A stretch of 64,000 bases of DNA from assembly GCF_947179165.1 (NCBI RefSeq), contig NC_077239.1, forward strand, positions 16,110,001-16,174,000, given 5' to 3'. The notes under the pieces were generated by a model. The model worked only from the letters and a program-made list of their open reading frames with translations, searched no databases and was not told where the DNA came from. Positions within the stretch are counted from its first letter, which is position 1. The number at the start of each line of letters is the position of its first letter. Shown piece after piece: positions 1 through 11,785 of the stretch. The DNA comes from Solanum dulcamara (lineage: Eukaryota; Streptophyta; Magnoliopsida; Solanales; Solanaceae). Made by a program: the position numbers and the translations under genes.

Positions 1-277
1 GGTCACAGAGGACCCCAAGGACCAAGCCAAGTCCAAAAGGTTCATCGTGGCTAAGTTTTAGGATGCGTTCGTGTATAGGGTCGACTTCTAATGACCCTAT
101 CTTTTGAAAAACGACAATCTGGGTGGCCCACGACCCATCAAATTAAAGGTCTTCGAGTCTTCTTTCCAACGCCACAAAGAATGTAATTTTTGGAGTTCAG
201 AGTCAAAACATATGTCAATCCTAAGGTGAACTATCACAACAGGGATTTTCAGGCCTGGGTTGCATTTGATGGAAAAT

Positions 278-573
278 TGGGCTTGGCGCCTCAGTGGCGC
301 GACGCGCCACTATCGTGCCAGAAACATGCCTCAGTAGTTTGGGCTCTGGTGCGGCGCGCCACAAAAAGGTGTGCAGGGTTTTTCAAGCCAATTCCCAGAA
401 CCCAGAAACTTTAGCCTTGGCGCTATAAGGGCGCGACGCGCCACTATCGCACCAAGAATATGCCTCTGTAGTTTAGTCCTTGGCGCAGTGCGCCACTATG
501 AGGTATGTAGGTTTTTAGGCGTAATTGTCCTGGCGCTGCAAGGGCGCGATGTGCCACTATCGCACCAAGTGCA
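278..573 (+). repeat. GC-rich palindromic array in LTR-A
   Basis: Five or six imperfect copies of a palindrome of the type TGGCGC-N-GCGCGACGCGCCA are followed by CTATCG and separated by spacers such as AACATGCCTCAGTAGTTTGG. The array lies just upstream of the TATA-like element and is strikingly CpG-rich in an AT-rich setting. The same array is at 44864-45150, one unit is at 28730-28771, and a closely related array with similar spacers is in the Athila LTR at 54548-54700. Confidence 0.8.
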
Positions 574-628
574 TTTTCGCCTATTTTTCAGAACTTTTAA
601 GAAGGGGCGATTTGGGAATCGTCCCAAA

Positions 629-742
629 TTATATATGTATCAGCCTTAGCATATTTTGGGATCATTTTCAATCCCTCACTCTCTCTCTAAAAGCCCTAGA
701 AACCTCTCTCTCTCTCTTCTTCTTCTTCTTCTTCTTCTTCTC
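629..742 (+). promoter_or_regulatory. Putative LTR-A promoter: TATA-like box and CT-rich leader
   Basis: A TTATATATG stretch at 629-637 is followed about 45 bases later by a long CTCTCT/CTTCTTCTT tract (679-742). The second LTR-A copy has the same order at 45200-45320. This layout is typical of an LTR U3/R boundary with a pyrimidine-rich transcript leader. The start site itself is inferred. Confidence 0.45.
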
Positions 743-2283
743 CATTTCCAACAAGGAATTGTTCCAAGAGCTTCAAGACCTCAAGCTTCCATTGAATACC
801 CAACAACAAAGTTTCTTCATGCATCTATTCTAAGGTATGTAAGTCTATCTAAAACATGGATTGAGTCCACCCATGTGCCCTACTCTTGCTATGAGGTTAG
901 ATGTTTATGAAAATAGAGTTTCTTGGTATAGTTTATATTTATATGAACTTTGTACCCTATTTATTTGAGCCTATATATGAATATGAGTTGATGAATATGA
1001 GTTGTTAAATATGTTTTATTAATCTTCTTAACTATGTGGATTATGATAAAAGAGGTTAATTTCCTAAGAAGTGTTGCCTATTTTAGAGTGTGATTTAAAG
1101 TCTTGAGTTGAGATGAGTTTCAAGGATTTCTCAAATGGATAAAGTAAATGATTGGTTATGTCTATATGTTGCTATAATTGTGCAATTAAATATTTTTGAA
1201 GAGATGATTGAGATTAATCGGATAGTACGATTGGAAGAGATTCGATTGTGATAGAGTTTATGAGTTGATAAGGTTGTAATTAGACTTGTCGATATGAGTT
1301 GATTGAGTTGATTGGATGGAGTTTTATGAGCATTGAGTCTTGGAAGGAGTATCGAGCATCGAATTGGGCAAGAGTATAGTCCATACTCGAACCCAATACC
1401 TATGTTGCCAAACGTAGGGAGGATTGAACCGTTAAAGTCGGATGCTTCTCCGAGAGTTTTGTCCTGACATTATAGGACTTGGTTGGATTAGATCCATGAT
1501 TGATTGACTCGTTCATGCCCTGTAAAAGTATGAACGGATGCGGAAACAACGTCAGCTTGTTATACTGTCACTGGCCCATAAGTGATGGTTGTCGGTTAAG
1601 AGAAACTCCCAGATAGATCTTGATAGTACTCTGAGTCAGACTGAGTTAAATAATATGTGATTGGTCCAGTCTAAATCATATTCTTGTTTAGACTTAGGAC
1701 ATTTGAGTGAGTTGTCTTGTATATATATATATATGTGTGAGTTGAGATTCTGAGTTGAATGATTCTTCTTTGATGTTCATTGCATTCGGCCATTTTACAT
1801 ACTCGTACATTCCATTTACTGATGCCATTTGGCCTGCATCGTTTCATGATGCAGAGATAGGTACTAGAGATCATCGACCGGCACTCCGTTGAAGATCCAC
1901 ATACACTCCCAGCTAGTTGGTGAGTCCTCCTAGTTTCTGGAGGATGTTGAACCTTATTGTATAGTTTTGTTGTAGCTTCCTTTACTTTGATTTATTGGTA
2001 GCCATGGGCTTGTCATTGGCACCTTTTAGACTTTGATAGAGGCTTCATAGACTGGAGTGTGGGGAGGTTGAATGGTTATTGTGAGGAGTTTTATTATATT
2101 TATTTTGTCGAGTTAAATATGTATGGCCTTCGGCCCCCATATTGTGAATAGTATTTCATTAATTGAGTTCCGCTAAGAGAATGTGATAGAACGAATGTGT
2201 GACTGGACCAGGTGGTTCGCTCGGAGTTCAGAAATGTCCTTCGGGTGCCGGTTACGTCTAGGGTACCCTCCCGGAGCGTGACA

Positions 2284-2703
2284 ATTTCGTTCTATAAAAT
2301 ATTTGGTGGTGTCATAATCCATTTTATTTACTGTTAATGCTATCCTTAAAGAAGTTTCCCATTTATCTATAGATTCTTCAGTATTATTAATGCAATCTAA
2401 ATCTAGATATATTCCAAACGGATTAATCGCTTCACTTTTCATTAATCCTACTGGTGTGTGACTATCGTTTGTTCTTAATGCAGCATGTATACCTGCATAA
2501 GCCCTAGTGGGTCTATTAAAATTTGTTCGACTGGTTTCAGCCTGAGTAGGAAGCTCAGTAATATTAGGATTAAAATCTACTTCTTCTGGTTTGATGGTAT
2601 CCATTTTTAAATTAATCATATCGCCTTTATTTTTTAACTGGGTTCCTTTTATATTTATTATAAGGCTATCTATATCTGAATTTTCTAAATTGAAGCTTAC
2701 CAT
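2284..2703 (-). pseudogene. EPRV-1 polyprotein N-terminus (left, inverted copy)
   Basis: Starting at ATG 2703-2701 on the minus strand, an open frame runs about 140 codons and is then cut by LTR-A at 2284; the extra residues that stay open to 2173 are LTR sequence and not viral. The N-terminus (MVSFNLENSDIDSL) matches the plus copy at 14682. The frame is unbroken here, whereas the plus copy is frameshifted early. Its ATG overlaps the stop of the preceding ORF (ATGGTAA). The position after a set of small ORFs suggests the start of the main caulimovirid polyprotein. I see no recognisable domain in this N-terminal piece. Confidence 0.7.
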
Positions 2704-2957
2704 TTTAGATTATTTCCTCCATATCTTTCTGATATTTTTATTTCCGAAATATGGGATCCTATGATATCTAAAGTTTTATTTATAGGTTCTTTATCAACAT
2801 TTATTTCTTTTTGATTTAGTATATCTTTCAAAGTTTGAATTTCTTTAACTATTAAATTTTCAAAGTAAATTATCGTTTTTTGTATTTCGTACTAATCTTG
2901 TTCTATTTTTAGAGGATCTTCTTCATTAAGTAATTTATAATTGGATTTGTTTTCCAT
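2697..2957 (-). pseudogene. EPRV-1 small ORF D (left copy), one internal stop
   Basis: Minus-strand frame of 86 codons starting MENKSNYKLLNEEDPL and ending NNLKW before TAA. An in-frame TAG interrupts it after about 21 codons, and the plus copy at 14428-14688 has the same TAG at the same place. The rest is acidic/lysine-rich and probably helical. It begins one base after the stop of ORF C (TAGAATG) and its own stop overlaps the polyprotein ATG. Function unknown; by position it resembles the small ORF just before the polyprotein in badna/tungro-type viruses. Confidence 0.6.
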
Positions 2958-2958
2958 T

Positions 2959-3219
2959 CTATCCTAAACTAGCTATCTGACTTTTGAAATAATAGTTTCT
3001 TAGTAAATTTATATTATAATTTTTATTTATTATATCTTCATTATTAGCAGGTATTTTTTTTTGAACTCTCTTTATCTGTTCGGGCATGGTAGGATCTAAT
3101 CTTTGTGAATATCTTTTAAGAGCCTCATCTTTTATCTTAGCATTTTTTAAATTTCTTTGAGATGTCCAATATAATCGGTTATCTACCCTTATCTTTGCCA
3201 AGGAGGGTTGTCGTTTCAT
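2959..3219 (-). CDS. EPRV-1 small ORF C (left copy), intact 86 codons
   Basis: An uninterrupted minus-strand ORF of 86 aa begins MKRQPSLAKIRVDNRLYW and is strongly basic. The plus copy at 14167 is nearly identical but loses the last residues through an indel, so this copy gives the fuller length. The ATG overlaps the stop of ORF B2 (TAATG), and the TAG is one base from the ATG of ORF D, which points to coupled translation on a polycistronic viral RNA. No known domain recognised. The ORF is intact but lies in a truncated, inverted viral fragment with no promoter beside it. Confidence 0.6.
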   Translation of the reverse strand: MKRQPSLAKIRVDNRLYWTSQRNLKNAKIKDEALKRYSQRLDPTMPEQIKRVQKKIPANNEDIINKNYNINLLRNYYFKSQIASLG

Positions 3220-3368
3220 TATCCTATACTTGAAGGATGAGTTTCAAACTCAATTTTAATAAGTTTTATATTATCCGTTAGTCCTTTTATGACATCGTCG
3301 TAATCTTCTAAAATTTGTTTTGTCCTAATAATAGAATCTTTTGTTTCTTCGTTGTTATTTTTTAACAT
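3219..3368 (-). CDS. EPRV-1 small ORF B2 (left copy)
   Basis: Minus-strand ORF of 49 codons, beginning MLKNNNEETKDSII and ending HPSSIG. It is nearly identical to 14018-14167. The stop TAA overlaps the ATG of ORF C as TAATG. Viral homology ends within a few bases upstream of its ATG, so this is the left edge of the viral fragment. Acidic and helix-prone; function unknown. Confidence 0.5.
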   Translation of the reverse strand: MLKNNNEETKDSIIRTKQILEDYDDVIKGLTDNIKLIKIEFETHPSSIG

Positions 3369-3370
3369 TT

Positions 3371-4354
3371 AAAAGAGTACAAGTCTCAAAAGTTGACCCC
3401 AAATATAAGACTTGTCTCAAAGACAAAAGGCTAGTCAAATATATATAGATGGATACTGGAACAGTACCAAACACCAAGTGCTCATCCCCATCTCTAGATC
3501 ACGATTTTGCAAGGTCGAATCAATGCTGACCACTGGTGCTCGGACCTGCATCACGAAATAGATGCAGAGTGTTGTATGAGTACCAAAGCAACTGGTACCA
3601 AATAGGCATCATAGACCAACAAAGCTTGAAAAATAAAAGCAATATTAAAAGAAGGAATAGAAAAAAATAAAATTCAGGAATAGAAATCTAAAGTAAAGTA
3701 ATATAATGCACATGAGTGCAGATAGACCCTAACTGAAGTAATCTACAAGCTAACTGCATGTAACTGGACCTATATAAGCAAAGGAAGGTACACTCATGCT
3801 CAAGTTTAAATAAAAATTTGGATGAACTCCCACAAGCCTGACGAGCACACAAAAGAGCTATAACTACCAAGGGCCAAAGACCAAAGAATGGAAAACTAGA
3901 TCCTCAAAATGAACAAGTAGAATCTGACAGTACTAGGTCCGACCTATTACTTGATGCTCACAAGACGAATCAAAGTAACCATCCATAAGTATCAATGTAA
4001 TTGAGGCGATACCTCTAACCGAATTCTCTTTATAAGCATCCGAATGATCGAGGTCGGACCTCTAATCCGATGCTCTTTGAAAGTGTCAATGTTGTCAAGG
4101 CCAGAGTTCAAATTTGGATGCTCAGCAAAAGTGCTAATATAGCTGTTAAAAATGCCTCCAATGGTCTGTAGTCATAAATCTCTGTGGAGCACCATCTAAA
4201 TCTAGAGAATCAATCAAACCATCTTAGTTAAACCCAAAAACAATCTTGAATTACATAACAAAACTCGATGTTGCCATCGAAACTCGCAAAGTCATCAAAC
4301 TCAAGTTTTCTTTTTCAATTTAACAGTTAAGGATCCTCAATGTATGTGAGAATT
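3371..4354 (-). mobile_element. Degenerate LTR fragment, minus strand
   Basis: Read on the minus strand, 3460-3640 resembles the 3' portion of the long LTRs (the stretch around GCCTATGATGCCTACTAGG and GGTACTCAT seen at 31630-31680 and 36706-36750). The stretch 3900-4190 has irregular internal repeats built on ATGCTC and CGGACCTCTAATCCGA-like words. No gene seen. The right end is set by the start of the next LTR at 4355; the left end abuts EPRV-1. Confidence 0.5.
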
Positions 4355-7195
4355 TGTAATGACCCTCCAGGTCATTTTCTCCATTTTTTGATCTTTTTAG
4401 AATTTAGATTTTTCCTTTAGTGACCCCAAGTCAATCATTTATTGGCACTGACAGTTCTGTCGTCTTGTCAATCATTTGGGTTTATGCCCATTTCTTTGCT
4501 TTGGAGCTCTTGGAGTTTGAATAAATGACTTTGGTCAAAACTCTACGAAAATGACCTCAAAACGAAATTTAAATGGTTTCATCAGCTCCAGAATGGCCAT
4601 CTAGGATAGTATCATATTCAACTCGACTCTTGGAGCTTTCACTACAAGTTTGAGCCATAGGCATTTTAGCCTTTAAGCTTTAGCCTAAGTTTCCCTTTGG
4701 TAAACATTCTTGTCAAACGTGCTCAGATTGAAATTCCATCAGTGTAGTTTGGTCTAGAACAACCTTCCATGCAGTTTCCGAGGCTTTGTCTCATTATGAA
4801 CCTCCTTGTGGATTTGTCTTAAAATGAAGCTTGGGTATAGGAACCACTTTTAATCGAGATGACCTCGAATGAAAATTCAACATGCGCGTTGAGTTTGAAA
4901 TATCAAATTTAAAGGGGTAGCGTATTTCATTTGTGCACATGGGGTGTCGAACGTATCCCAAGCACCCTATCAAAGCATTTTCAAAGCTCAAGTTTGAGCT
5001 AGAACAGCACCTATTAGTGAAAGCACCATTGCTCATTGCATTTTTGATCACCAAGTGCCATGTTTGCAGAGCCTTGTTACCCAGGCCTTCACTTTTGTAA
5101 GGCTTATAGCCGCAATCATGAGGTCCTAACTCAAAGGCTTTCGCTTTCGTGAGGCTTTTCTTCACTATCGGGATGAACCTTTTTTGCCTGGGCCACAATC
5201 GCGAGCCTTGGGCTCCTCAATCATGATACACTGCTAGACTGTCCTATTGAATAAGACCAGTTACACACCAGCCCAACCTCCATTTAGTCTTTTTGCTATT
5301 TTGGGAGCTAAGGAGCTCTAAATTGAGCAATTCCAAGTGCCAAACATTTTTAATGTTCGTGGACACATCGGGGAGTGTTCGGGGATCTTCAGAAAGCATC
5401 ATATTGAGATTATTTTATACCCAAAGGGTCTGTACTACTTCTTTCAAAGCTTTTATGGTGTATTTATGCATGAGCTATTTTCCCTCAATTTCAAGCACAA
5501 AATTGTTGCCCATTTTTGTATACAAGTTCAATAAGTCATTTAGACCCTTTTTATGGAATCAAATTCGAGATTCCCTGTGCAAGTCCCACAATCCTGTTTT
5601 GGACTAATTATGGACCGTCTCCGAAAAATCTAATTTTGGTGTCAAAGCATCCATGTTGATGTAATGATATATATTTTGGTAGAGTGGCGGCAATTGGAGG
5701 TAATTTGAATGTCAAAAACTTTAAATTTGTGGATTCAAAGCGCGCATAATAGGCTTCGAGGTAAGGTACGGTCTCCCACTTTTATTGAGATTTATTAGAT
5801 AATATTTTGAATATGATCTTTATTAGATACTATTTACTATATATTTCATGTGATTTAGGTTTGTATTTGTCGTGTTCAGGGCTTTCCTCCTTTTTATCCC
5901 ATTTTCTTGACTTTGATTGCGCCTTAGACTAGCATAGTCTCTTGAAATCCTTATTTTATGGATTGGTGACGTTATCCTTCTGAGGATTGGTATTGATGGA
6001 ATTAGGCTAGGTTTGAGACTTAGATGTTTTATTATGTGATGTATCACCCTTATAGGTAGGAGTAGCTTATGGTAAGGCTTGTTTCGGATGGTGTAGCTTT
6101 ATGCTAGTGCCTGAGACCTCTGTGTCTTATCTTAGCCGTATGTTTGGCTTAGTTGTGATCATTGGAACAAAGATGATATATTTTTGGGTAAGGCATTAAT
6201 CCTAGAGATATTTTTTACCCCTAATGGATTTTGAGCCTTTTCCTGATTACTTCGCTTTTTGTTTAGCAGTAGGTTTAAGAAGCCATTATATGTATTATCT
6301 GATGTTGGGACCAAGGCCATATTTGAAGGGTGATTAGAGGTTAGTTCCTCTGTCTTGATAGTATGGAAATGACTTGATGTTTCTTTTTCCGAAGTGTGTC
6401 CTTTGTTTGGATGTTGGTGATAGCATGCTTGCAATGATTGAATATTTTCACATATTTTGTAGTACGATCCTGGATTCTTTATGGGTTTTCACTACTGTTT
6501 TTAAGAAGGCATTCTCACACTTTTACTACTTTTCAACTAGTTTTAATGGGAGTCGTACCACCTGGATCATTTGGACACTAGTTTTGAGACTTATGAGGCA
6601 TTAAGGACATAATCCTTTTATATTTCTAGTCTCATAGACATCAAGGATGCACTCAGATTTTATTGATATCCAGTGCGACATCTCTCTTTTTCTACATTGT
6701 CTTAGGTAATCACTCTCTGGTATCATTACGTGGATGCTATATGTTTATATAAGAATAGTTCAGGCTGAAGCAATTTATACGGACTTCCTATGTCCCATGT
6801 GAGCCCCTCTGGCCAATGCACTACAAAATGGATGAGAGTGCTATATGGGTCCCACTTGGTAGGCCAAGGACTAGGGTGGGTCTATACACTTATTATTGAT
6901 GATCTCTAAGAGCCACCAATGATGTCACTAATTTTTACAACAAAATTGCATTCATTAGCAATGCCTATCACTAGCATACTTGTATGGTGTGGTCACTTGG
7001 TTTTATGGTGGTGGAGGGTATATTTGTCATTATTTGTACCTTCCAAGGATTATGGGCATCAATTTTTCTTGGTTTGATTATACCTTTACTAATCTCGTCA
7101 TATTTGCAAGTTGGTTTACAGGGTGTCTTAGTCTGGGTTTGTTGTTGGTGTTGCCTGTAGATTCAGTTGGTTTAGTCCTTAGGTGGCTATGTGAT
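4355..7195 (+). mobile_element. Long Tekay-like LTR (TGTAATGACC type), 3' end missing
   Basis: Begins TGTAATGACCCTCCAGG and follows the LTR at 47268-50450 in order: the GGACTGACAGTTC-like 5' part, a degenerate GC-rich block (5120-5210), the region around GCATAATAGGC, then the CCTATCACTA region near 6965. The last few hundred bases of the family's LTR are missing and the sequence passes into an unrelated minus-strand element near 7195. No coding potential; short ORFs here are chance. Boundary at 7195 is approximate. Confidence 0.6.
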
Positions 7196-7412
7196 TAGCA
7201 ATACGAGGCACAATTCTGTAATCACAAAGAACGAGTGTTAGAACAAAAAACCTTAGAGTACAACTCAATCGTACGACCTAAGAATGATGGAAGAAGTGAA
7301 GTTTTCAAAATGCATTATAGCCTCCTACTCATAGATGTGGTGTGTTTCACATCCATGACTAGGACTCTACTTGATGCGACATGTCAGACATCCAAGGACA
7401 CTTGAATCTTTT
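7196..7412 (-). mobile_element. Tekay-like leader and start of gag (minus), truncated
   Basis: On the minus strand, immediately downstream of the PBS, about 200 bases of leader lead to a CCTCGTATTGCTAAT stretch that resembles the basic gag N-terminus of chromoviruses but lacks an ATG at the expected place. The rest of gag-pol is gone. Identification rests mainly on the adjacent LTR and PBS. Confidence 0.45.
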
Positions 7413-7424
7413 GCTCAAATACCA
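7413..7424 (-). other. Primer-binding site (initiator tRNA-Met type) of the minus-strand LTR element
   Basis: Minus-strand TGGTATTTGAGC lies four bases from the LTR end and differs at a few positions from the canonical TGGTATCAGAGC complement of initiator tRNA-Met. This makes 7429-9727 a 5' LTR and not a random repeat. Confidence 0.65.
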
Positions 7425-7428
7425 AGTT

Positions 7429-9727
7429 TGTCATATCCCAAGCTAGGACCTATCCATGATATGATAAGTAGAATCCCAAAGGACCCCAACCAAGATACTT
7501 AGCATACATAGTATAACATTCAAAGCATAAGATAGAAGATTTATTGAAATGTGGAAATAGTCTCAACATAGAAATCTCAAGTTAAGATAGTTTGTCAATA
7601 AAAGTCAAAATTGACCAAACATACTCATAACTCTAGAAATGCTCTACTGCTATGGATGGGGCGTAGGACAAGTTTCAAACTCACTGAAACATAATGAAAG
7701 TAATAGTCTAAAAGCATAAAGAAAAGTCATTTTGGTTACGCCCTCAAAATATGAGGATTAACCAATTAAACATAAGTAGAATGATCGTCAACTAGCCATA
7801 TGGAGAATGAGTGGGAGCATTGTGACCTATATTATGAGACAATATAGGCAAAAGTATGTGTTAGTACATAGAATATATTAAGTACGTGAGAAATATGCAT
7901 TAAAATGAATAAACGGACATAACTAACATGAACATGTGATGCATGACCAAATAACTCAAAGGCATGAAGTGCAACATGAAAATACTTGAAAATATTTTGA
8001 TAAGTTCAATGCATCATAAAACATCATTAAAGAGCTTATAAGAATAACATAATACTTGGTGGGATATTAATCTTAACCGACATTTAAGACCATGTGAGCT
8101 ATAACATGGAATATGATGTAAATGCCACATCGAGAAGAGAGCGGCTACTTTCCAAGGTACACTATGTATCATAAACATAACAGGTGTTATATGTTGATCC
8201 ACTAGCTAGGCCAAGTAAGGCAACCTACATAGGCAATGTAGTTTGGACTAAGGGTTGCTAATAAAGACTCCCTTACCAAGTATCCACCACAAAGTCCTCT
8301 CAGTATTATGTTAATCCGAATGGAATAAGCAAATCATTAATATTTAGAAAGGCAAATATGCATCATTCCAAATTATTAAAATACATCATAAGAATATAGC
8401 TCCTTAAATCATAATTTCACAACTTTGTTCATATAGACACTTACCTTTCTAAGAATCTAAATCATGATTTCTTCATATTGTGATGAAACCTTTCAAAATT
8501 TATTCATTCATACTTAAAAACATACTTGAAACATAATTCATTCCTTTCACGAAACATTCTTAAATCATTCATAAAGTTCATAATCATAAATTCATAGATC
8601 ATAGTGGAAATCATAGCATTACGCATAGGTCCATGTGAAATAATTGTAAAATATGTAGTAAAATAAAATCATGCATGATCAAGTGAAACAACATCAATTT
8701 AGTCAATATAGAAAGGACCCATGAAGAATTGATTGAAAATCCTTAGAATTGGGTGAAATTGAATTAGGTGAATTGAGTCCTTTTGGGACCTAAAGGATGA
8801 ATGGAATCCATTAGTGAATTCCCACATACCTTGATTAAAATCTTGAATTACTCACTTCAATCAAAGCATGAAGACTTGAGCTCTGGTTCTTGCCTTTGGA
8901 ACTTGAAAGAATGAAATTGCAATTTGGGAGAATGAGGGTTTTGAAGGGATGGGAATTAGTTATAGTTTAGGAATATACTCCAAAAACATCCAATTACAAT
9001 TAAAAACTTTTGGGGGAAAAGTCAATCTACACTTTAAAACTTTCGGTCGGGATCCTCTTCACGCAAGACTCCAAGGATGGTGAAGCCTTTTATGATCTGT
9101 GAAGTGATCCTTAGAAGTCGAAGGACAAGGTCTGGGTGAGTGGGACTTGACGGAGGAGTTATATGAGTTGTGTAGGGCTTAACGGTCCATAAGAGTCCCT
9201 GGTGAAAACAACCTCAAGCCACCACTAAAATCCCCCTTTCATCGAAGGGGTTTACGATATGGTGTTTTTTCATGGGTCATAGACTCTGTCGTGAACACAA
9301 CCTACTTTTCCAATTTCCCAGCTTACCTTTATGGGTCATGGTTCCTTTCACGTCCCATATAAGGGTCCGTAGAACCCTCTTCTTTTCCCAACTTCTTAGC
9401 CTACTTCACGACACCCTTCTACATACCGTAAAAACTTGTGCGGTCCATACAAAGGTTCGTCTAGTCATGTTTCCCCTTTTTCTTGACTCTCCAACTTTTA
9501 AGGTACTACAAAACCATTTGTAGAATCAGGGCCCAAAAATTATTCATTCTGAAGTTTGTCCTACAACCTCTACGTACCGGGTCATAGTTATTTCTAAGGA
9601 TCATAGGAACCAATTGTAGAAGTCATGCATACAACTTCAATCTACTGGAATTGTACTTGGACCCTATGAGTTGGATCTATGAGTCATAGAACCAATTAAG
9701 GACCTTAAACCTTGTTTGTCCTACTAA
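7429..9727 (-). mobile_element. Minus-strand 5' LTR related to the 28320-31035 LTR, U3 end truncated
   Basis: The plus strand starts TGTCATATCCCAAGC, the reverse complement of a degraded ...GGGTCGTGACA terminus. Internal words match the reverse complement of LTR 28320-31035, for example the TACTAAGTATGTGAG and CCATGTTATGGCTCACATGG regions. At 9040-9700 it carries its own array of CGTAGAA/CGTGAA-type imperfect repeats. The expected GGTGTTACA end is missing at 9727, where another LTR (TGTAATAACC) begins. A partial second copy lies at 34603-35850. No genes. Confidence 0.7.
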
Positions 9728-10172
9728 TGTAATAACCGTCGTGGTTATTTTTGTGTTTTTTTCATGCTTTTACTATTTTTTCCCTCATATAGCTTCTTTA
9801 TAGAATTTATGAGGTATTGGGATTGGTGTCATGCTTCCCAAGGAGGTCGGGTGAGTTTTGAGTGAGTTTGGCTATTTTTGAGGCCTAAGGCTTAAAAGAG
9901 TTATTTTTAGTCAACATTTAGTGATTTTGATGTCGAATGAAGATTTTGTTAGCTCTATCTACTCTAGGAGGGTCATTTTCTTCTAGTGTGATGATCAGTT
10001 TAGGATTTGGGGCTATTGTTTTGATTTTTTGCGATTAGGCATTTTAGTTTTGAATGTTTGATAGAAGTTTGACTTCGTTCAAAATCCTTTGTAAACGTGC
10101 TTGGATTGATATTCCGACAGTGCGGTTAGCTTTGGAACGCTATATATGTTGTATTTTTGACTAGTCAGATCT

Positions 10173-10209
<37 letters not shown>

Positions 10210-10245
10210 CTTCCAGTACTTAGAAGCACTTGCACAAGTGACACA
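9728..10245 (+). mobile_element. LTR-X remnant with large internal deletion
   Basis: 9728-10140 begins TGTAATAACC and matches the first 400 bases of the complete LTR-X at 39005-42152 (shared GGAGGTCGGGTGAGTTTTGAG). 10141-10245 matches LTR-X near its 3' end (TTTTTGACTAGTCAGATCTCT, as at 36905 and 41850). Roughly 2.4 kb between them is missing. EPRV-1 begins directly after. It may be the 5' LTR of the element whose integrase appears at 26034. Confidence 0.65.
10175..10208. repeat. (TA)n microsatellite
   Basis: An uninterrupted TA dinucleotide run. The same place in the paralogous LTR-X 5' copy at 36905 has only a short AT-rich stretch, so it expanded locally. Confidence 0.95.
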
Positions 10246-11785
10246 AGTACTCCATTACTTCAATACGATACGGATTGGGACAACCCTCAAACTAGAAATC
10301 AACAATCTAACAACTTGTTAGAATATCAAATAACTTTTAATAAATTAGAAGAAAGTTTAGACATGATTATAAAAAAAGTTAGAACAATGTTTTTCAAAAA
10401 ATCCCTTAGAATTTTAGGATAAAAATAAGATAGAAGCCAAGTTAAAAATGAAGGATAAAAACAAAGTTATTAGAGTAAAACCAATGAGATATAATCCCAA
10501 TGACCAAGAAGAATTCCAAAAACAGATTAAGGAATTATTAAGTCTTAGAATAATAAGACCTAGTAACTCCCCTCATAGTTCACCAGCCTGTATGGTTAGA
10601 AATCATGCAGAGATAGTATGAAATAAACCAAGGATGGTTATTAACTATAAAAAATTCAATGATAATACTATATTTGATGGATATTTCTTACCACATAAAG
10701 AAAGTCTAATTAAAAGAACTACTAACAAAAAGATATTTTCTAAGTTTGATTGTAAAAGCAGATTTTGGCAAATAAAAATGAATAAAGATAGTATTCATTA
10801 TACTGCATTCTCTACCCCGCAAGGGCAATATGAATGGTTAGTCATACCATTTGGATTAAAAAATGCACCACAGATATTTCAAAAAAAATGGATAATATCT
10901 TTAAAGATTATGACTATATATTTGTCTGCATTGATGATATTTTAGTTTTGTCTGATAGCCTTGAAGAACACCTGATACACCTAAATAAATTTACTAACTT
11001 GTGCCTAAAAAATGGATTAGCACTTTCTAAAAAGAAAGCAAGATTATTAAAAAATGAGATAGAATTTTTAGGAATGATAATTGATGGAAATGGTATAAAA
11101 TTACAAAGCCATATAATCGAAAAAAATATCTATTTTCCCAGATAAATTAGTCGATAAAAAGCAAGTACAAAGCTTTTTAGGGATACTTAACTATGCCTCA
11201 GATTATATTCAAAATTTGACTGAACTAAAAAAACCATTTCAAGAATTATTAAAAAAGGATAAGAGCTTTGAATTTAACGAAGTCTTAATGAAAAAAATAA
11301 ATGATATTAAATCTATTTGTAAAAACTTACCAAAATTACAATTACCAAAAGATAGTGATGATTTAATTTTAGAAACAGATGCTTCGGAACAGTGTTGGAG
11401 CGGAGTATTAAAAAAGATAGATTATGATCTTAATAAAAATAAGATAGGAGAAAGTCTACGAAGCTATTATTCCAGAACTTTTTCAGATACACAAACTAGA
11501 TATCATATTAATAAAAAAGAATTATTAGCCGTAGTAAAAAGTTATTAAAAATTTTATTACTTTTTACTACCAAAACAATTTACTCTTCGACCTGATAATA
11601 CTCAAGTAAAGGCTTTTGTTCATAATAATCTTCCGTCAAAACATAAATAAAAATGATTTATTAGATGGCAAATGCTTTTGTCCGAATACTCTTTTGATAC
11701 TGAAATTATTCGTACTGACAAAAATATTACAGCAGATTTTCTTACCAGAGATGGAAGAAATAAAAACCCATCTCCAAGAAATTGA
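10246..11785 (+). pseudogene. EPRV-1 pol: reverse transcriptase and RNase H (C-terminal part of polyprotein)
   Basis: This is the C-terminal part of a caulimovirid polyprotein. The RT has an RPSNSPHSSPA-like finger region (10555-10600), a KFD catalytic motif, GLKNAPQIFQ, and FVCIDDIL near 10920-10945, where CIDD replaces the usual YIDD. RNase H follows with ETDAS near 11373 and an ADFLTRDG end near 11735. Visible lesions include a stop after HAEIV near 10619, a frameshift in an A-run near 10888, further frame changes near 11130-11215 and stops around 11546-11650. The last 35 bases overlap the next ORF. Domain content and order fit a badna/tungro-like or related caulimovirid pol; genus not determined. 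Confidence 0.85.

Larger units (their letters stand above)
1..2283 (+). mobile_element. LTR-A, 3' part of a Tekay/Del-like LTR (cut by window start)
   Basis: The first 2.28 kb aligns by eye along its length with the complete LTR at 44447-46906, starting about 130 bases inside that LTR, and ends with the same ...GTGACA terminus. In order it carries a GC-rich palindromic array, a TATA-like stretch, a CTCTCT/CTTCTT leader and a pyrimidine/AT-rich 3' half. The TG...CA ends and long LTR are typical of chromovirus (Tekay/Del) elements. It abuts EPRV-1 sequence at 2284. Whether it is a solo LTR or the 3' LTR of a full element cannot be decided because the left end is outside the window. No coding potential seen. 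Confidence 0.85.

Noticed and set aside
190..910. Four overlapping short ORFs in the first kilobase
   Set aside because: They lie in the U3/leader of LTR-A, are not open in the second LTR-A copy in the same way, and have no domain.
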